The position numbers were made by a program, and so were the translations under genes. The notes beneath the pieces are model-generated. The model did not search any database, had not been told where the DNA came from, and saw nothing but the letters and a program-made list of their open reading frames with translations. A DNA stretch of 64,000 nucleotides from JAHJUB01 sp041653615 [NCBI: Candidatus Ratteibacteria bacterium] (lineage in GTDB: Bacteria > Ratteibacteria > UBA8468 > MWAK01). Location of the stretch: NCBI GenBank assembly GCA_041653615.1, contig JBAZEZ010000006.1, forward strand, positions 1 through 64,000. Reading direction: 5' to 3'. Positions 1 through 7,986 of this stretch are shown one piece after another; within the stretch, counting starts at the first letter, position 1, and every line of letters starts with the position of its first letter.

Positions 1-1
1 G

Positions 2-175
2 GACCCGTTGGTACTTAAATTATACCAAACGGGGACGGAGAGTTCACCATTTGACTGTTATCGTATCATCTCCTTAATACTGACACCGGGAATAAACGAG
101 ACGCAGATTGAGACAATGAACGACGATGGCACGCCTTTTTATTCCATCTCAATCAAGGCAACCGACGTGAAGTGA
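2..175 (+). CDS. C-terminal fragment of an unidentified protein (runs off window start)
   Basis: An open frame enters from the left edge and stops with TGA at 173-175, giving 57 residues ending FYSISIKATDVK. The residue mix (alternating polar and aliphatic, FYSIS) is like a beta-rich C-terminus, but no family can be recognised from so short a tail. It converges on the NYN-domain gene that ends at 181, leaving only 5 bases between the two stops. Whether this is a true gene rests only on the open frame and the natural-looking composition. Confidence 0.45.
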   Translation, partial: DPLVLKLYQTGTESSPFDCYRIISLILTPGINETQIETMNDDGTPFYSISIKATDVK

Positions 176-180
176 TACGG

Positions 181-699
181 TCAGTCAACCCAGCGTTTCC
201 GCAGTTCGGATTCTATCTGGCGCTGGCGGTCCGGAGGCAGGGAGTACTTAGTTTTCGGGGTTTTGTCCGGGGAAAAAGCTTTCTCTAAAAATCCGGCCGG
301 GTCAAGGGTGGCGCAGCGGTGCCTTTTGGCGAAACGTTTAACCTCCCCGTCGGCGCTGACCACGGTGATGTCCGCCGGATTGCTGCTTTCCGTAATCAAT
401 TCTTCAATAACCTGGTCGGCGGTTGTGCCGCGGGAAAAAATTGTTTTGATTCCGGTTGGAGTGGATGAAGGGGGAAGACAACAACCGTCGGGGTTTACCC
501 TGGAGCGTGCCGGAATCGGCGCAACCTTAGGACCGTCAAAGACAACCGTAACCTTGCCTTTGCTTTTAACCCAGCGCCGGGAAAATTCGGCCAGAAATTT
601 CAGGAGCGCTTCCCGGCCGTCCGCCAGCCCTTTATGCTCTTCCGCCTGTAAAAAATCAACCTGCCGGATAAAATTGTAACCGTCTATTAACCAATGCAT
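181..699 (-). CDS. NYN-domain ribonuclease, YacP/Rae1 family
   Basis: The 172-aa product starts MHWLIDGYNFIRQ, the typical opening of YacP-type NYN (PIN-like) domains. Further conserved acidic positions are seen in VVFDGP near residue 53, in TTADQVIEE near 93 and in VSADGEV near 115; in the family these form the metal-binding nuclease site. In Firmicutes the homologue Rae1 cuts mRNA at the ribosome; that role is inferred here, not shown. Length fits the family (about 170 aa). It lies downstream of glnA on the same strand but is separated by a 190-bp repeat cluster, so it is probably transcribed on its own. Confidence 0.85.
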   Translation of the reverse strand: MHWLIDGYNFIRQVDFLQAEEHKGLADGREALLKFLAEFSRRWVKSKGKVTVVFDGPKVAPIPARSRVNPDGCCLPPSSTPTGIKTIFSRGTTADQVIEELITESSNPADITVVSADGEVKRFAKRHRCATLDPAGFLEKAFSPDKTPKTKYSLPPDRQRQIESELRKRWVD

Positions 700-727
700 T
701 TAAATTCTGTCGCACTATTTTATACGT

Positions 728-890
728 AGCGCGACCCTTTGAGGGTCGCAGGGAGGGGATAAAACCCCTCCCCTACAAAAACAGGCGAGGCTGAAAGCCT
801 CGCGCTACGAAAACCAAAAAACCAACCAAGGTTGGCAACTACGAAAGACACAACGAGATTCTTCGCTAACGCTCAGAATGACACGAGAAC
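728..890. repeat. Cluster of five short palindromic repeats
   Basis: The gap between the NYN gene and glnA is filled by unrelated small palindromes placed end to end: a GCGACCC/GGGTCGC hairpin at 731-749, GGGAGGGG/CCCCTCCC at 751-772, GGCGAGGCT/AGCCTCGC at 783-803, CCAACCAAGGTTGG near 821-834, and a GATTCTTCGC...TCAGAATGAC unit near 857-883. Several recur elsewhere in the window (57184, 63709, inside the gene at 63152, near 38470), so this is a landing zone for several repeat families rather than a regulatory leader. Confidence 0.75.
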
Positions 891-2213
891 TTACAACAGC
901 GGGAGATAGGTTTTAATCTCGTAATCGGTTACCTGGGTGCGGTAGCGGTCCCACTCTATCTTCTTATTCGCGATAAACTGTTCAAAGATATGTTCGCCCA
1001 GAGCCTTGCGCACCAAGCCGCTCTTCTCGGTCAGCATGATGGCTTCAATCAAACTGCCGGGCAGGCTGGGAATGTTGCGGCGGTTTCTCTCCAAGTCGTC
1101 CATCCGGTAAATATCCTCTTCCACCGATTTTGGCAGGGACAACTTCTTTTCAATCCCTTCCAGGCCGGCGGCCAGTATGACGCTGAAGGCAAGGTATGGA
1201 TTGCAGGCCGGGTCCGGGCTGCGAAATTCGATGCGGGCAGCAGTCCCTTTGCCGTGCTTGAACGCCGGAATGCGTACCAGGCTGCTGCGGTTGTGCTGCG
1301 CCCAGGCGATGTAAACCGGCGCCTCATAACCGGGCACCAACCGCTTGTAGGAATTGACCCACTGGTTGCAGATAGCGGTAATTTCCTGGCAGTGTGCCAG
1401 CAATCCGGCGGCAAAATGCCGGGCGGTGGCAGAAAGAAGGAACGGGTCTTTGGGGTCAAAAAAAGCGTTCTCCTTGCCCTTAAAGAGAGACATGTGCGTA
1501 TGCATGCCGCTTCCGTTTTCACCGAAGACAGGCTTTGGCATGAAAGAAGCGCTGTAACCGTATTTCCGGGCTACCTCTTTGATTATGACCTTGAGCGTCA
1601 GCAGGTTGTCGGCGACGGTCAGGGCATTGCCGTAGCGGGGGGCGAGTTCGGACTGGCTGGGCGCCACTTCATGATGGCTGCAGTCAATCGCGATGCCCAT
1701 CTCTTCGGCCAAACGAATCGTCTCCTGTCGCAAGTCCGCGGCCAAATCCTGCGGGGCAAAATCAAAATAGCCGCCCTGGTCAATCGGTTCGGTGCTGTTG
1801 GGCTTGAAATAAAAATATTCCAGTTCCGGGCCGACCTTGAATTCAAAACCGTGTTTTTGGGCGCGTTCCAACAGTTTCTTTAGGACCAACCGGCCGTCGC
1901 CCGGATATCCTTTCCCTTCCGGAGTCAGTATGTCACAGAACATGGCTGCCACTTTTTGGTCCGGGTGAGAACCCCAGGGAAGCACACGGAAGGTTTCCGG
2001 TTCCGGCTTTAGGAGCAGGTCGCTTTCGTAAATACGGGCAAACCCCTCCACCGAAGAACCGTCAAAACCGATGCCTTCCTTAAGCGCCGTCTCCAGCTCC
2101 CGGTCACCGATGGTTACTGACTTCAACTGCCCCAGGATGTCTACAAACCAAAGGTTGATGAACTTGATGTTCTCTTTCGCCGCCTGCTTCACTATCTTTT
2201 CCGTTTCTTTCAT
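891..2213 (-). CDS. glnA: Glutamine synthetase type I (GSI)
   Basis: Makes glutamine from glutamate, ammonia and ATP. The 440-aa product shows the N-terminal beta-grasp domain (FVDILGQLKSV, GFDGSSVEGF) followed by the catalytic domain with GSGMHTHMSLFKG, the NRSSLVRIP ATP/glutamate-binding stretch and the C-terminal EWDRYRTQVTDYE tail seen in short, non-adenylylated GSI-alpha enzymes of clostridia and Thermotoga. I chose the ATG at 2213 because GGAGG sits 7 nt upstream; a longer frame exists but its extra N-terminus is not GS-like. It follows ileS by 46 nt and is likely cotranscribed with it. Confidence 0.95.
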   Translation of the reverse strand: MKETEKIVKQAAKENIKFINLWFVDILGQLKSVTIGDRELETALKEGIGFDGSSVEGFARIYESDLLLKPEPETFRVLPWGSHPDQKVAAMFCDILTPEGKGYPGDGRLVLKKLLERAQKHGFEFKVGPELEYFYFKPNSTEPIDQGGYFDFAPQDLAADLRQETIRLAEEMGIAIDCSHHEVAPSQSELAPRYGNALTVADNLLTLKVIIKEVARKYGYSASFMPKPVFGENGSGMHTHMSLFKGKENAFFDPKDPFLLSATARHFAAGLLAHCQEITAICNQWVNSYKRLVPGYEAPVYIAWAQHNRSSLVRIPAFKHGKGTAARIEFRSPDPACNPYLAFSVILAAGLEGIEKKLSLPKSVEEDIYRMDDLERNRRNIPSLPGSLIEAIMLTEKSGLVRKALGEHIFEQFIANKKIEWDRYRTQVTDYEIKTYLPLL

Positions 2214-2259
2214 GACGCGCCTCCGGTTATAAAAATAGCGGGTCGCATGAACGCAACCC

Positions 2260-5022
2260 CTACGATTGTTGTAATTTAATGACCGCGTCCGCGCATTTCG
2301 GACAAAGTTCCGGGTACTCGGAACTCCGGCCAATTACGCCGCTGTGCACCCAACAGCGCGGGCATTTAGGCAGGCTGGTCCGGCTCACGATTATTTCCGG
2401 TTCGGAACCTTCTGGCTTTGCGGAAATCTCCGCCTCGGAAACAATCAGCCATTCTTTCAGGTGTTCTTCCAACATCAACGGTGATAATTTGGACAGAATT
2501 TTCGGGTTAACTTTAATTTCAACCTTCGCTTCCAAACTGCTCCCGATCTCTCCCTTGGCGCGTACCTCTTCTATCGTTTTCAAAACTTCTTTACGCAAAC
2601 TAAAGAATTCGCCGTAAGCGCTAATGAACGCTTCGTCTTTAAACTCCCTGAAGTCCTCGTGCCGGTGCAGGTGGATGCTTTCCGGGTCCGACTCTTTTTT
2701 AGGCAAGTACTTCCAGGCCTCTTCCGCGGTGAAGACTAAAATTGGCGCCAGGAGACCTACCAGCAGCCGGCCGACGTAGTAAAGCGCGGTCTGGCCGCTG
2801 CGTCGCTCCGGCGAATCTTTAGAATAGGTATAGAGCCTGTCTTTCAAAACATCAAGATAGAAAGCGGATAGGGTCAGGTTGCAAAAATCGTAAATCTGTC
2901 CGGCAACCCGGTAAAAAGAAAAACTTTGGTATCCGGCAGACGCCTCTTCCTGAAACCGGCTTACCTCGGCCAAGGCCCACCGGTCAACCGGCAGAAGATT
3001 TTCCTTTTTAACCGCGTGTGCATCCGGGTCAAAATCAGAGAGGTTGCCTAAAATAAAACGAAGCGTGTTCCGGATGGTCCGGTACTGCTCGGCTATAACC
3101 TTGAAACCATGCAGGCTGGTTTTAATATCGGCGCCGTAATCCTGGCCGGCGGCCCAGAGCCGCACGATATCGGCGCCAAACTCCTTTAAAACCTCCTCCG
3201 AAGTGATTACGTTGCCCAGGGACTTGCTCATCTTCCGGCCGGTCTCGTCAACCATGAAGCCATGGGTGAGGACCTGGCGGAAAGGCGGCTTTCCCCTGGT
3301 TGCCATCGAAGTAATCAGGCTGGTCTGGAACCAGCCCCGGTGCTGGTCGCTGCCCTCCAGGTACAGGTCGGCCGGGTAATAACCGGCTTCCTCCAGAACG
3401 CCGGCCCAGGAGACGCCGGAGTCAAACCAGACGTCAATAATGTCTTTTTCTTTTTCGAATTGTTTGCCGCCACAGCCGCAGGAGACACCTTCCGGCACGA
3501 AATACTTTGCTTCCTGCTTAAACCAGGAATCAGAACCTTCCCGGCCAAAAACCTCGGCAATCCGGTCGAAAACTTTTCTTTCCATCAGCGGTTTACCGCA
3601 ATCCTGACATCGGATAATCGGAACCGGGACACCCCAGTGACGCTGCCGGGAAAGACACCAGTCCGGCCGGGTTTCAAGCATGCCGGCCATCCGCCGCCGG
3701 CTCTCCGGAGGCAGAAATTTTGTTTCTTCAGTTGACTTTATCAACCGCCGGCGCAGGTCTTTATGGTCAACGTTAAGAAACCACTGCTCGGTGGCGCGGA
3801 AGATAACCGGGTTTTTACAACGCCAGCAAATCGGGTAGCTATGGCTTATCTCTTCTGAAAAAAGAAGGTGTTTGTTGTCGCGTAACTTCTGAACAATTAA
3901 GGGGTTGGCATCCCAAACCGAAAGACCCGTCCACTCCGAGACCTCGGCGGTAAAACGGCCGGCTTCGTTAACCGGAGAGAGTACCGGCAGGTTGTGTTCT
4001 TTGCCCACCAAAAAATCTTCCTCACCGTGGCCCGGCGCGCAGTGGACGATACCGGAGCCGTCTTCCGCGGAAACAAAATTCGCGGCGACAACCGGCACCT
4101 TGCGTTCCAAAAACGGGTGTTTTGCCAGCAGGGTAGTCAACACCTCGCCTTTCAGGCTTGCTTCCCGGCATACCGCCTTTTTGCCGGTCTTGCCGAAGAC
4201 AACCGGAACGAGGTTTTCCGCGAGAATGATATTACGGCCTTCAAATTCCACCAGGTTGTAATTAAGTTCGGGGTGGACGATTAAAGCGACGTTCGCCGGA
4301 AGCGTCCAGGGCGTGGTGGTCCAGACGAGAAAAGAGACGTTTTCGGCTCCGGCTAAAACTTTCCGCGGGTCGTCAGCCACCGGAAAAACGACATAGATAG
4401 AATCGGTACTTAAATCCTTATACTCAATTTCCGCCTCGGCCAACGCGGTTTCGCAGTGGGTACACCAGTAAATAGGCCGTTTGCCCCGGTAGATATATCC
4501 GTCAAGAGCCAGGTCGGCAAATATCCTTACTTCCTGCGCCTCATATTCCGGCAACAGGGTCAAATAAGGCTTATCCCAATCTCCGTAAACACCCAGGCGC
4601 TGGAATTCCTTCTTCTGGATTTCCACAAACTTCCGGGCGTATTCCGCGGCTTCTTTCCGAAAGAAAACCGGGTCTACTTCGGCTTTTTTGCGTCCGGAAT
4701 TTTTCAGGACCTGGTGCTCAATCGGCATACCGTGACAATCCCAACCGGGCCGGAACGGCGTCTGTTTGCCCTCCCGCATCTGGCTGCGCACCGCGACGTC
4801 TTTCAAGATTTTGTTAAAGGCGGTACCCAAGTGAATGTGTCCGTTGGCGTAAGGCGGTCCGTCGTGCAGTATAAAACGCGGACCTTTGACATTCAGCTCC
4901 GACATCTTCCGGAAGATGTCATTGTCTTTCCATAACTTCAACATCTCCGGCTCGCGCTGAACCAGGTTAGCGCGCATCGGAAAATCGGTTTTGGGCAGGT
5001 TTACGGTTTTGCTGTAATCCAT
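2260..5022 (-). CDS. ileS: Isoleucyl-tRNA synthetase
   Basis: The 920-aa protein charges tRNA-Ile. The class I signature HIHLG is near residue 60 and KMSKS near residue 598; the CP1 editing domain lies between, with the WTTTPWTLPANVA motif near 230. The C-terminal 40 residues hold a CPRCW...CPKC zinc finger typical of the bacterial IleS type. Length is normal. It lies downstream of htpX across a 141-bp gap that contains a dispersed repeat, and upstream of glnA. Confidence 0.97.
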   Translation of the reverse strand: MDYSKTVNLPKTDFPMRANLVQREPEMLKLWKDNDIFRKMSELNVKGPRFILHDGPPYANGHIHLGTAFNKILKDVAVRSQMREGKQTPFRPGWDCHGMPIEHQVLKNSGRKKAEVDPVFFRKEAAEYARKFVEIQKKEFQRLGVYGDWDKPYLTLLPEYEAQEVRIFADLALDGYIYRGKRPIYWCTHCETALAEAEIEYKDLSTDSIYVVFPVADDPRKVLAGAENVSFLVWTTTPWTLPANVALIVHPELNYNLVEFEGRNIILAENLVPVVFGKTGKKAVCREASLKGEVLTTLLAKHPFLERKVPVVAANFVSAEDGSGIVHCAPGHGEEDFLVGKEHNLPVLSPVNEAGRFTAEVSEWTGLSVWDANPLIVQKLRDNKHLLFSEEISHSYPICWRCKNPVIFRATEQWFLNVDHKDLRRRLIKSTEETKFLPPESRRRMAGMLETRPDWCLSRQRHWGVPVPIIRCQDCGKPLMERKVFDRIAEVFGREGSDSWFKQEAKYFVPEGVSCGCGGKQFEKEKDIIDVWFDSGVSWAGVLEEAGYYPADLYLEGSDQHRGWFQTSLITSMATRGKPPFRQVLTHGFMVDETGRKMSKSLGNVITSEEVLKEFGADIVRLWAAGQDYGADIKTSLHGFKVIAEQYRTIRNTLRFILGNLSDFDPDAHAVKKENLLPVDRWALAEVSRFQEEASAGYQSFSFYRVAGQIYDFCNLTLSAFYLDVLKDRLYTYSKDSPERRSGQTALYYVGRLLVGLLAPILVFTAEEAWKYLPKKESDPESIHLHRHEDFREFKDEAFISAYGEFFSLRKEVLKTIEEVRAKGEIGSSLEAKVEIKVNPKILSKLSPLMLEEHLKEWLIVSEAEISAKPEGSEPEIIVSRTSLPKCPRCWVHSGVIGRSSEYPELCPKCADAVIKLQQS

Positions 5023-5038
5023 AAATTTTATAGTACGC

Positions 5039-5143
5039 CGATTACCGCAGATTTTCGCAGATACAGCATAAGAATTTTTTTATAGAATTACTCAAAACTA
5101 TTCTTACTCTTTATCCTGCATTTACTGCGTATATCTGCGTCCA
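5039..5143 (-). repeat. GGACGCAGAT-family dispersed repeat, copy 1
   Basis: Read on the minus strand it begins GGACGCAGATATACGCAG, has an A/T-rich centre and ends with CTGCGAAAATCTGCGGTAAT. The ends are imperfect inverted repeats. Four relatives are found at 19428, 22698, 36875 and 53101, all between genes. It fills most of the htpX-ileS gap. Confidence 0.8.
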
Positions 5144-5163
5144 AAAAAGTACTTTTTGTGTAA

Positions 5164-6012
5164 CTAAATTATCATCTTTTCCAACCGGGCAATCCGCTCC
5201 TCAACCGGCGGATGGGTGGAAAAAAGTGAAAGCATGCCGCGGCCGGAAAACGGTTTTACAATAAAAAGATGGCTGGTGGCCGGGTTGGCGTTGCGCATCG
5301 GTTGGCGCTTACCGGCGGTCTCCAGCTTGCGCAGGGCGTTGGCTAAAAACATCGGGTTGCGGGATAGTTTCGCGCCGTCGGAGTCCGCTATGTATTCCCG
5401 GCTGCGGCTCACCGCCATCTGAACCAGCAGGGCGGCAAGCGGCGCCAAAACCGCCATCACTAACATGGCGACCAGGGAAAGCGCGTTACCCTGCCGGTCC
5501 CGGTCTCCGCCGCCGAACATGGCGCCCCACTGAACCATCCGGGCCAGAAAAGTAATGGCCGCGGCCAACGTTGCGGCACAGGTGGCGATGAGAATGTCCC
5601 GGTTTTTAACGTGTGAAAGTTCGTGGGCCAAAACACCCTTGAGTTCCTGTTCGCTTAAAATATCCAGGATACCGGTGGAAACAGCAACCGCCGCGTGATT
5701 CAGGTCCCGGCCGGTCGCAAAAGCGTTGGGGTTGTCGGACTGATAGATATAAACTTTCGGCATCGGAAGGTTATCCAGCATGGCCAGGTCTTTCACGATC
5801 CGGTAAAGAACCGGCGCTTCGCCCGGCAAAACCTCTTTGGCACGATACATCGCCAGCACCATCTTGTCGCTGAACCAGTAAGCAAAAAAGTTAAGCGCCA
5901 GCGCGATAACCAGCGCCATAACCGCTCCACTTTTACCCCAGATGCTGCCGAACCAGACCAGAATTGCGGTCAAAACACCTAACAAAAGAATTGTTTTTAA
6001 TTGGTTGCCCAC
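5164..6012 (-). CDS. htpX: HtpX-like membrane zinc metalloprotease
   Basis: The 282-aa protein has two hydrophobic segments near the N-terminus (residues about 5-25 and 30-50), the catalytic HELSH zinc motif near residue 127 followed by KNRDI, and two further membrane segments at about 145-200. The downstream SREYIADSDGAKL supplies the third zinc ligand. HtpX proteins degrade damaged membrane proteins. The start is GTG at 6012, preceded by GGGGGAGA. The gene is divergent from the small gene at 6066, with 53 bp between them. Confidence 0.93.
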   Translation of the reverse strand: MGNQLKTILLLGVLTAILVWFGSIWGKSGAVMALVIALALNFFAYWFSDKMVLAMYRAKEVLPGEAPVLYRIVKDLAMLDNLPMPKVYIYQSDNPNAFATGRDLNHAAVAVSTGILDILSEQELKGVLAHELSHVKNRDILIATCAATLAAAITFLARMVQWGAMFGGGDRDRQGNALSLVAMLVMAVLAPLAALLVQMAVSRSREYIADSDGAKLSRNPMFLANALRKLETAGKRQPMRNANPATSHLFIVKPFSGRGMLSLFSTHPPVEERIARLEKMII

Positions 6013-6026
6013 GATTCTCCCCCGCC

Positions 6027-6056
6027 TTGAAGTTAAACGGTATTTTAAGATATTAT
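6027..6056 (+). promoter_or_regulatory. Sigma-70-type promoter for the gene at 6066 (leaderless layout)
   Basis: TTGAAG (6027-6032), an 18-bp spacer and TATTAT (6051-6056). The -10 box ends 9 nt before the ATG at 6066 and no Shine-Dalgarno sequence is present, so the transcript would start at or next to the start codon. Confidence 0.6.
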
Positions 6057-6065
6057 ATCATAATT

Positions 6066-6479
6066 ATGGAGAAAGACGCCTTCGGGCTTTTCAGGAAAAA
6101 GGTCAAACCGGAGATTGATTCCGTGGAGCTGATGTTCCGACGGCAACTGTCGGAGGAACCGGAAGGCCTGGTTGGAGATCTGCGCAAAGCAGAAACCTGG
6201 TACGCACGGCTGCAAACCATCATGGCTCTTTCGGAAACCTACCTTGACCTGGCGGAAAACGCCCGGATGCCCTCCAAGGAAAAACTCACCGAGATGGAAC
6301 GGGAAAAGCTGCTTACCTCCCGGGTAGCGTCCGAGCGGTTCCTGCGGGACCGGGTTGCCGGATTATTGGAAGCGCTGAAAACCAGGATTCTCCTCGGACA
6401 AACCCTTTTGAATTATTACCGGGACGTCCATTTTTCCGAAAGGGGACGCCCGTTTCAAAAACAAGAGCATCCAAGATAA
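6066..6479 (+). CDS. Small helical protein of unknown function
   Basis: A 137-aa product, highly charged and without membrane segments or a signal peptide. Runs such as SEEPEGLVGDLRKAETWYARLQ and SKEKLTEMEREKLL suggest a mainly alpha-helical, possibly coiled-coil protein. I do not recognise a family. The ATG at 6066 lies 9 nt after a good -10 box; an upstream in-frame extension would enter the promoter and is unlikely. It is divergent from htpX and about 200 bp upstream of tRNA-Phe. A function cannot be inferred from context. Confidence 0.65.
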   Translation: MEKDAFGLFRKKVKPEIDSVELMFRRQLSEEPEGLVGDLRKAETWYARLQTIMALSETYLDLAENARMPSKEKLTEMEREKLLTSRVASERFLRDRVAGLLEALKTRILLGQTLLNYYRDVHFSERGRPFQKQEHPR

Positions 6480-6528
6480 CGGGTCGTTATTAGGGTGCCG
6501 GGCAATAACTTTGGGCAGGGATTTTGGT

Positions 6529-6558
6529 TTGCGCGGTTAAAGAAATAAAGGGTATAAT
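6529..6558 (+). promoter_or_regulatory. Possible promoter for tRNA-Phe
   Basis: TTGCGC (6529-6534), an 18-bp spacer, then a perfect TATAAT (6553-6558). The next transcribed feature is tRNA-Phe at 6685; the distance is enlarged by the repeat at 6578-6680. Confidence 0.45.
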
Positions 6559-6577
6559 TTAAAGGTTAGTTTGTTTG

Positions 6578-6680
6578 CCGATTCGTCTTCAAAAATAGAG
6601 CAAGGCCGCCTTCGCCAAGGCTTCGGCGAGCCAAGGGCGGCAAAGAAGCTAACGCAGCTATATGAATGAAGACGAATTGG
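6578..6680. repeat. MITE-like repeat with TTCGTCTTCA terminal inverted repeats
   Basis: The left end CCGATTCGTCTTCA matches the reverse complement of the right end TGAAGACGAATTGG. Inside are a CCGCCTTCGCC/GGCGAGCCAAGGGCGG palindrome (seen also at 36127 and 44288) and GCTAACGCAGCTATATGAAT. Related copies are at 45700-45825 and 49663-49722. It separates a TATAAT box from tRNA-Phe. Confidence 0.65.
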
Positions 6681-6684
6681 AATC

Positions 6685-6760
6685 GCCGGGATAGCTCAGG
6701 CGGTAGAGCGAAGGACTGAAAATCCTTGCGTCCCCAGTTCAACTCTGGGTCCCGGCACCA
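6685..6760 (+). tRNA. tRNA-Phe (anticodon GAA)
   Basis: A 76-nt cloverleaf: acceptor GCCGGGA/TCCCGGC, D arm with GCTC...GAGC, anticodon stem GGACT..ATCC with loop CTGAAAA (GAA), T arm CCCAG TTCAACT CTGGG, and an encoded CCA tail at 6758-6760. Confidence 0.97.
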
Positions 6761-6785
6761 AGAAAGATTGAGATTGGAAGTCCAA

Positions 6786-7550
6786 ATGTTTTTTGACACG
6801 CACAGCCACCTTAACCTTCCCCAGTTTGAGGCCGACCTTCCTTCGGTTGTAGAACGGGCACGCCAGAACAAGGTTTCGGATATCCTGGTGGTGGGGATTG
6901 ATCCCGCAAGCAACCGGAAGGCGGTCCGGATTGCGTCAGAATACAAACTTTGGGCTGCGCTGGGCCTTCACCCATCCGACATAGAAACAGACAATCCGGC
7001 GCTCCCCGGGATTAAAGAGTTGTCGCCTAACGACCGCGTAGTTGCCGTCGGTGAAATCGGCCTTGATTACACCTGCGCCGTGGACCATTCCCGGCAAATC
7101 ACGGCCTTCCGGAGCTTTCTGGAAACGGCAAAAAACCTGGGGTTTCCGGTAATCATCCACAGCCGCGACGCGGCCGAAGACACTCTAAGCGTCTTGCGGC
7201 AGGCAGGCCCAACAAAGGGTGTCTGGCATTGTTTCAGCGGTGACGTAAAACTGGCGGAGGAAGTCCTGGACCTGGGTTTGTTTGTCTCTTTTACCGCCAA
7301 CATCACCTACCGGAAAAATGAAGCGCTCCGACAAGCCGTCGTCGCGGTTCCGCTGGAACGGCTCCTGCTGGAAACCGACTGCCCGTTTATGCCGCCGGAA
7401 GGCAGACGGGGCCAGCGCAACGAACCGGCCAACATTCCTTTGCTGGCAAAAGCGATCGCGGACATTAAACAGACAGATATAGCGGAAGTCGCCGAAAAGA
7501 CGTATAATAACAGCTGTGGATTATTTTTAAAATCCGGAACGGGAACTTGA
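6786..7550 (+). CDS. tatD: TatD-family metal-dependent hydrolase (DNase)
   Basis: The 254-aa protein begins MFFDTHSHLNLPQFE, the HxH metal-binding motif of the amidohydrolase fold. It continues with GLHPSD near 73, GEIGLDY near 100, VIIHSRDA near 127, WHCFSGD near 153 and LLETDCPFM near 205, all TatD signatures. Family members act as metal-dependent DNases in repair. I placed the start at 6786 because the frame upstream runs back into tRNA-Phe and the HSH motif must lie at the very N-terminus. Confidence 0.94.
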   Translation: MFFDTHSHLNLPQFEADLPSVVERARQNKVSDILVVGIDPASNRKAVRIASEYKLWAALGLHPSDIETDNPALPGIKELSPNDRVVAVGEIGLDYTCAVDHSRQITAFRSFLETAKNLGFPVIIHSRDAAEDTLSVLRQAGPTKGVWHCFSGDVKLAEEVLDLGLFVSFTANITYRKNEALRQAVVAVPLERLLLETDCPFMPPEGRRGQRNEPANIPLLAKAIADIKQTDIAEVAEKTYNNSCGLFLKSGTGT

Positions 7551-7572
7551 CAGAAAAAGAAGGGTGCGTTGC

Positions 7573-7586
7573 TGTATCATGATACA
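7573..7586. promoter_or_regulatory. Perfect 14-bp palindrome, possible operator
   Basis: TGTATCATGATACA lies 22 bp after the tatD stop in a 619-bp gap before secA. Its perfect symmetry and size fit a binding site for a dimeric repressor. No regulator gene is adjacent, so the assignment is speculative. Confidence 0.3.
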
Positions 7587-7624
7587 CAAGTACGGGCGGG
7601 GGTTTATATGAACCGGATGTTTTG

Positions 7625-7695
7625 CGTCGGGTTGTCTTCTAACGATGAACTGACGAGTTTTTTACGCTTGCGAGTTGGCGACCGTCGGGTTGTCT
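7625..7695 (+). repeat. 13-bp direct repeat pair with internal hairpins
   Basis: CGTCGGGTTGTCT occurs at 7625-7637 and again at 7683-7695. A GGCGAC/GTCGCC pair follows the second copy. This stretch lies in the long gap before secA, and its function is unknown. Confidence 0.4.
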
Positions 7696-7764
7696 ATGCC
7701 AAAACAAAAAAAGTCGCCTCGGCACTTAGGATAACCCACAACGACGACAAACACAAACAAAACA

Positions 7765-7947
7765 ATGCTTCCACGAAAACGACGCCGGATTACATTTTTA
7801 CCAAAGACGGTGCTGGACCAGGTTACTCTTTCTCCGCGCGGAGAAGAGTTGTGCGAAGAAGAACTGTTAGACGAAGCCCTGCAAGAAACAAAAGAGGGGA
7901 AAACGAAGGCGCTTGACGATGAACCAATTCTTCCGATAAAAGAATAA
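7765..7947 (+). CDS. Possible small protein upstream of secA
   Basis: A 60-aa frame whose product has a basic N-terminus (MLPRKRRRITF) and an acidic C-terminal half (EELCEEELLDEALQE, DDEPILPIKE), which looks more protein-like than random sequence. No Shine-Dalgarno is seen before the ATG. A second overlapping frame (7608-7916) has a better upstream GGGGG but a less natural, arginine-rich product. I recognise neither. One of the two may be real; the region also holds direct repeats. Confidence 0.3.
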   Translation: MLPRKRRRITFLPKTVLDQVTLSPRGEELCEEELLDEALQETKEGKTKALDDEPILPIKE

Positions 7948-7986
7948 AACTGGTTTTCGCGCCCAATTTTAAGGTTTTTAAACCCG

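Noticed and set aside
731-883. Possible CRISPR array
   Set aside because: The palindromes are of different families and not evenly spaced repeats with unique spacers; no cas genes are present anywhere in the window.
990-1883. 297-aa plus-strand open frame opposite glnA
   Set aside because: It is fully antisense to a well-supported gene and its product has no recognisable domain; it reflects codon bias of glnA.
7504-7513. TGTGGATTA as a DnaA box near secA
   Set aside because: It lies within the tatD coding sequence, is a single one-mismatch hit and has no cluster around it.
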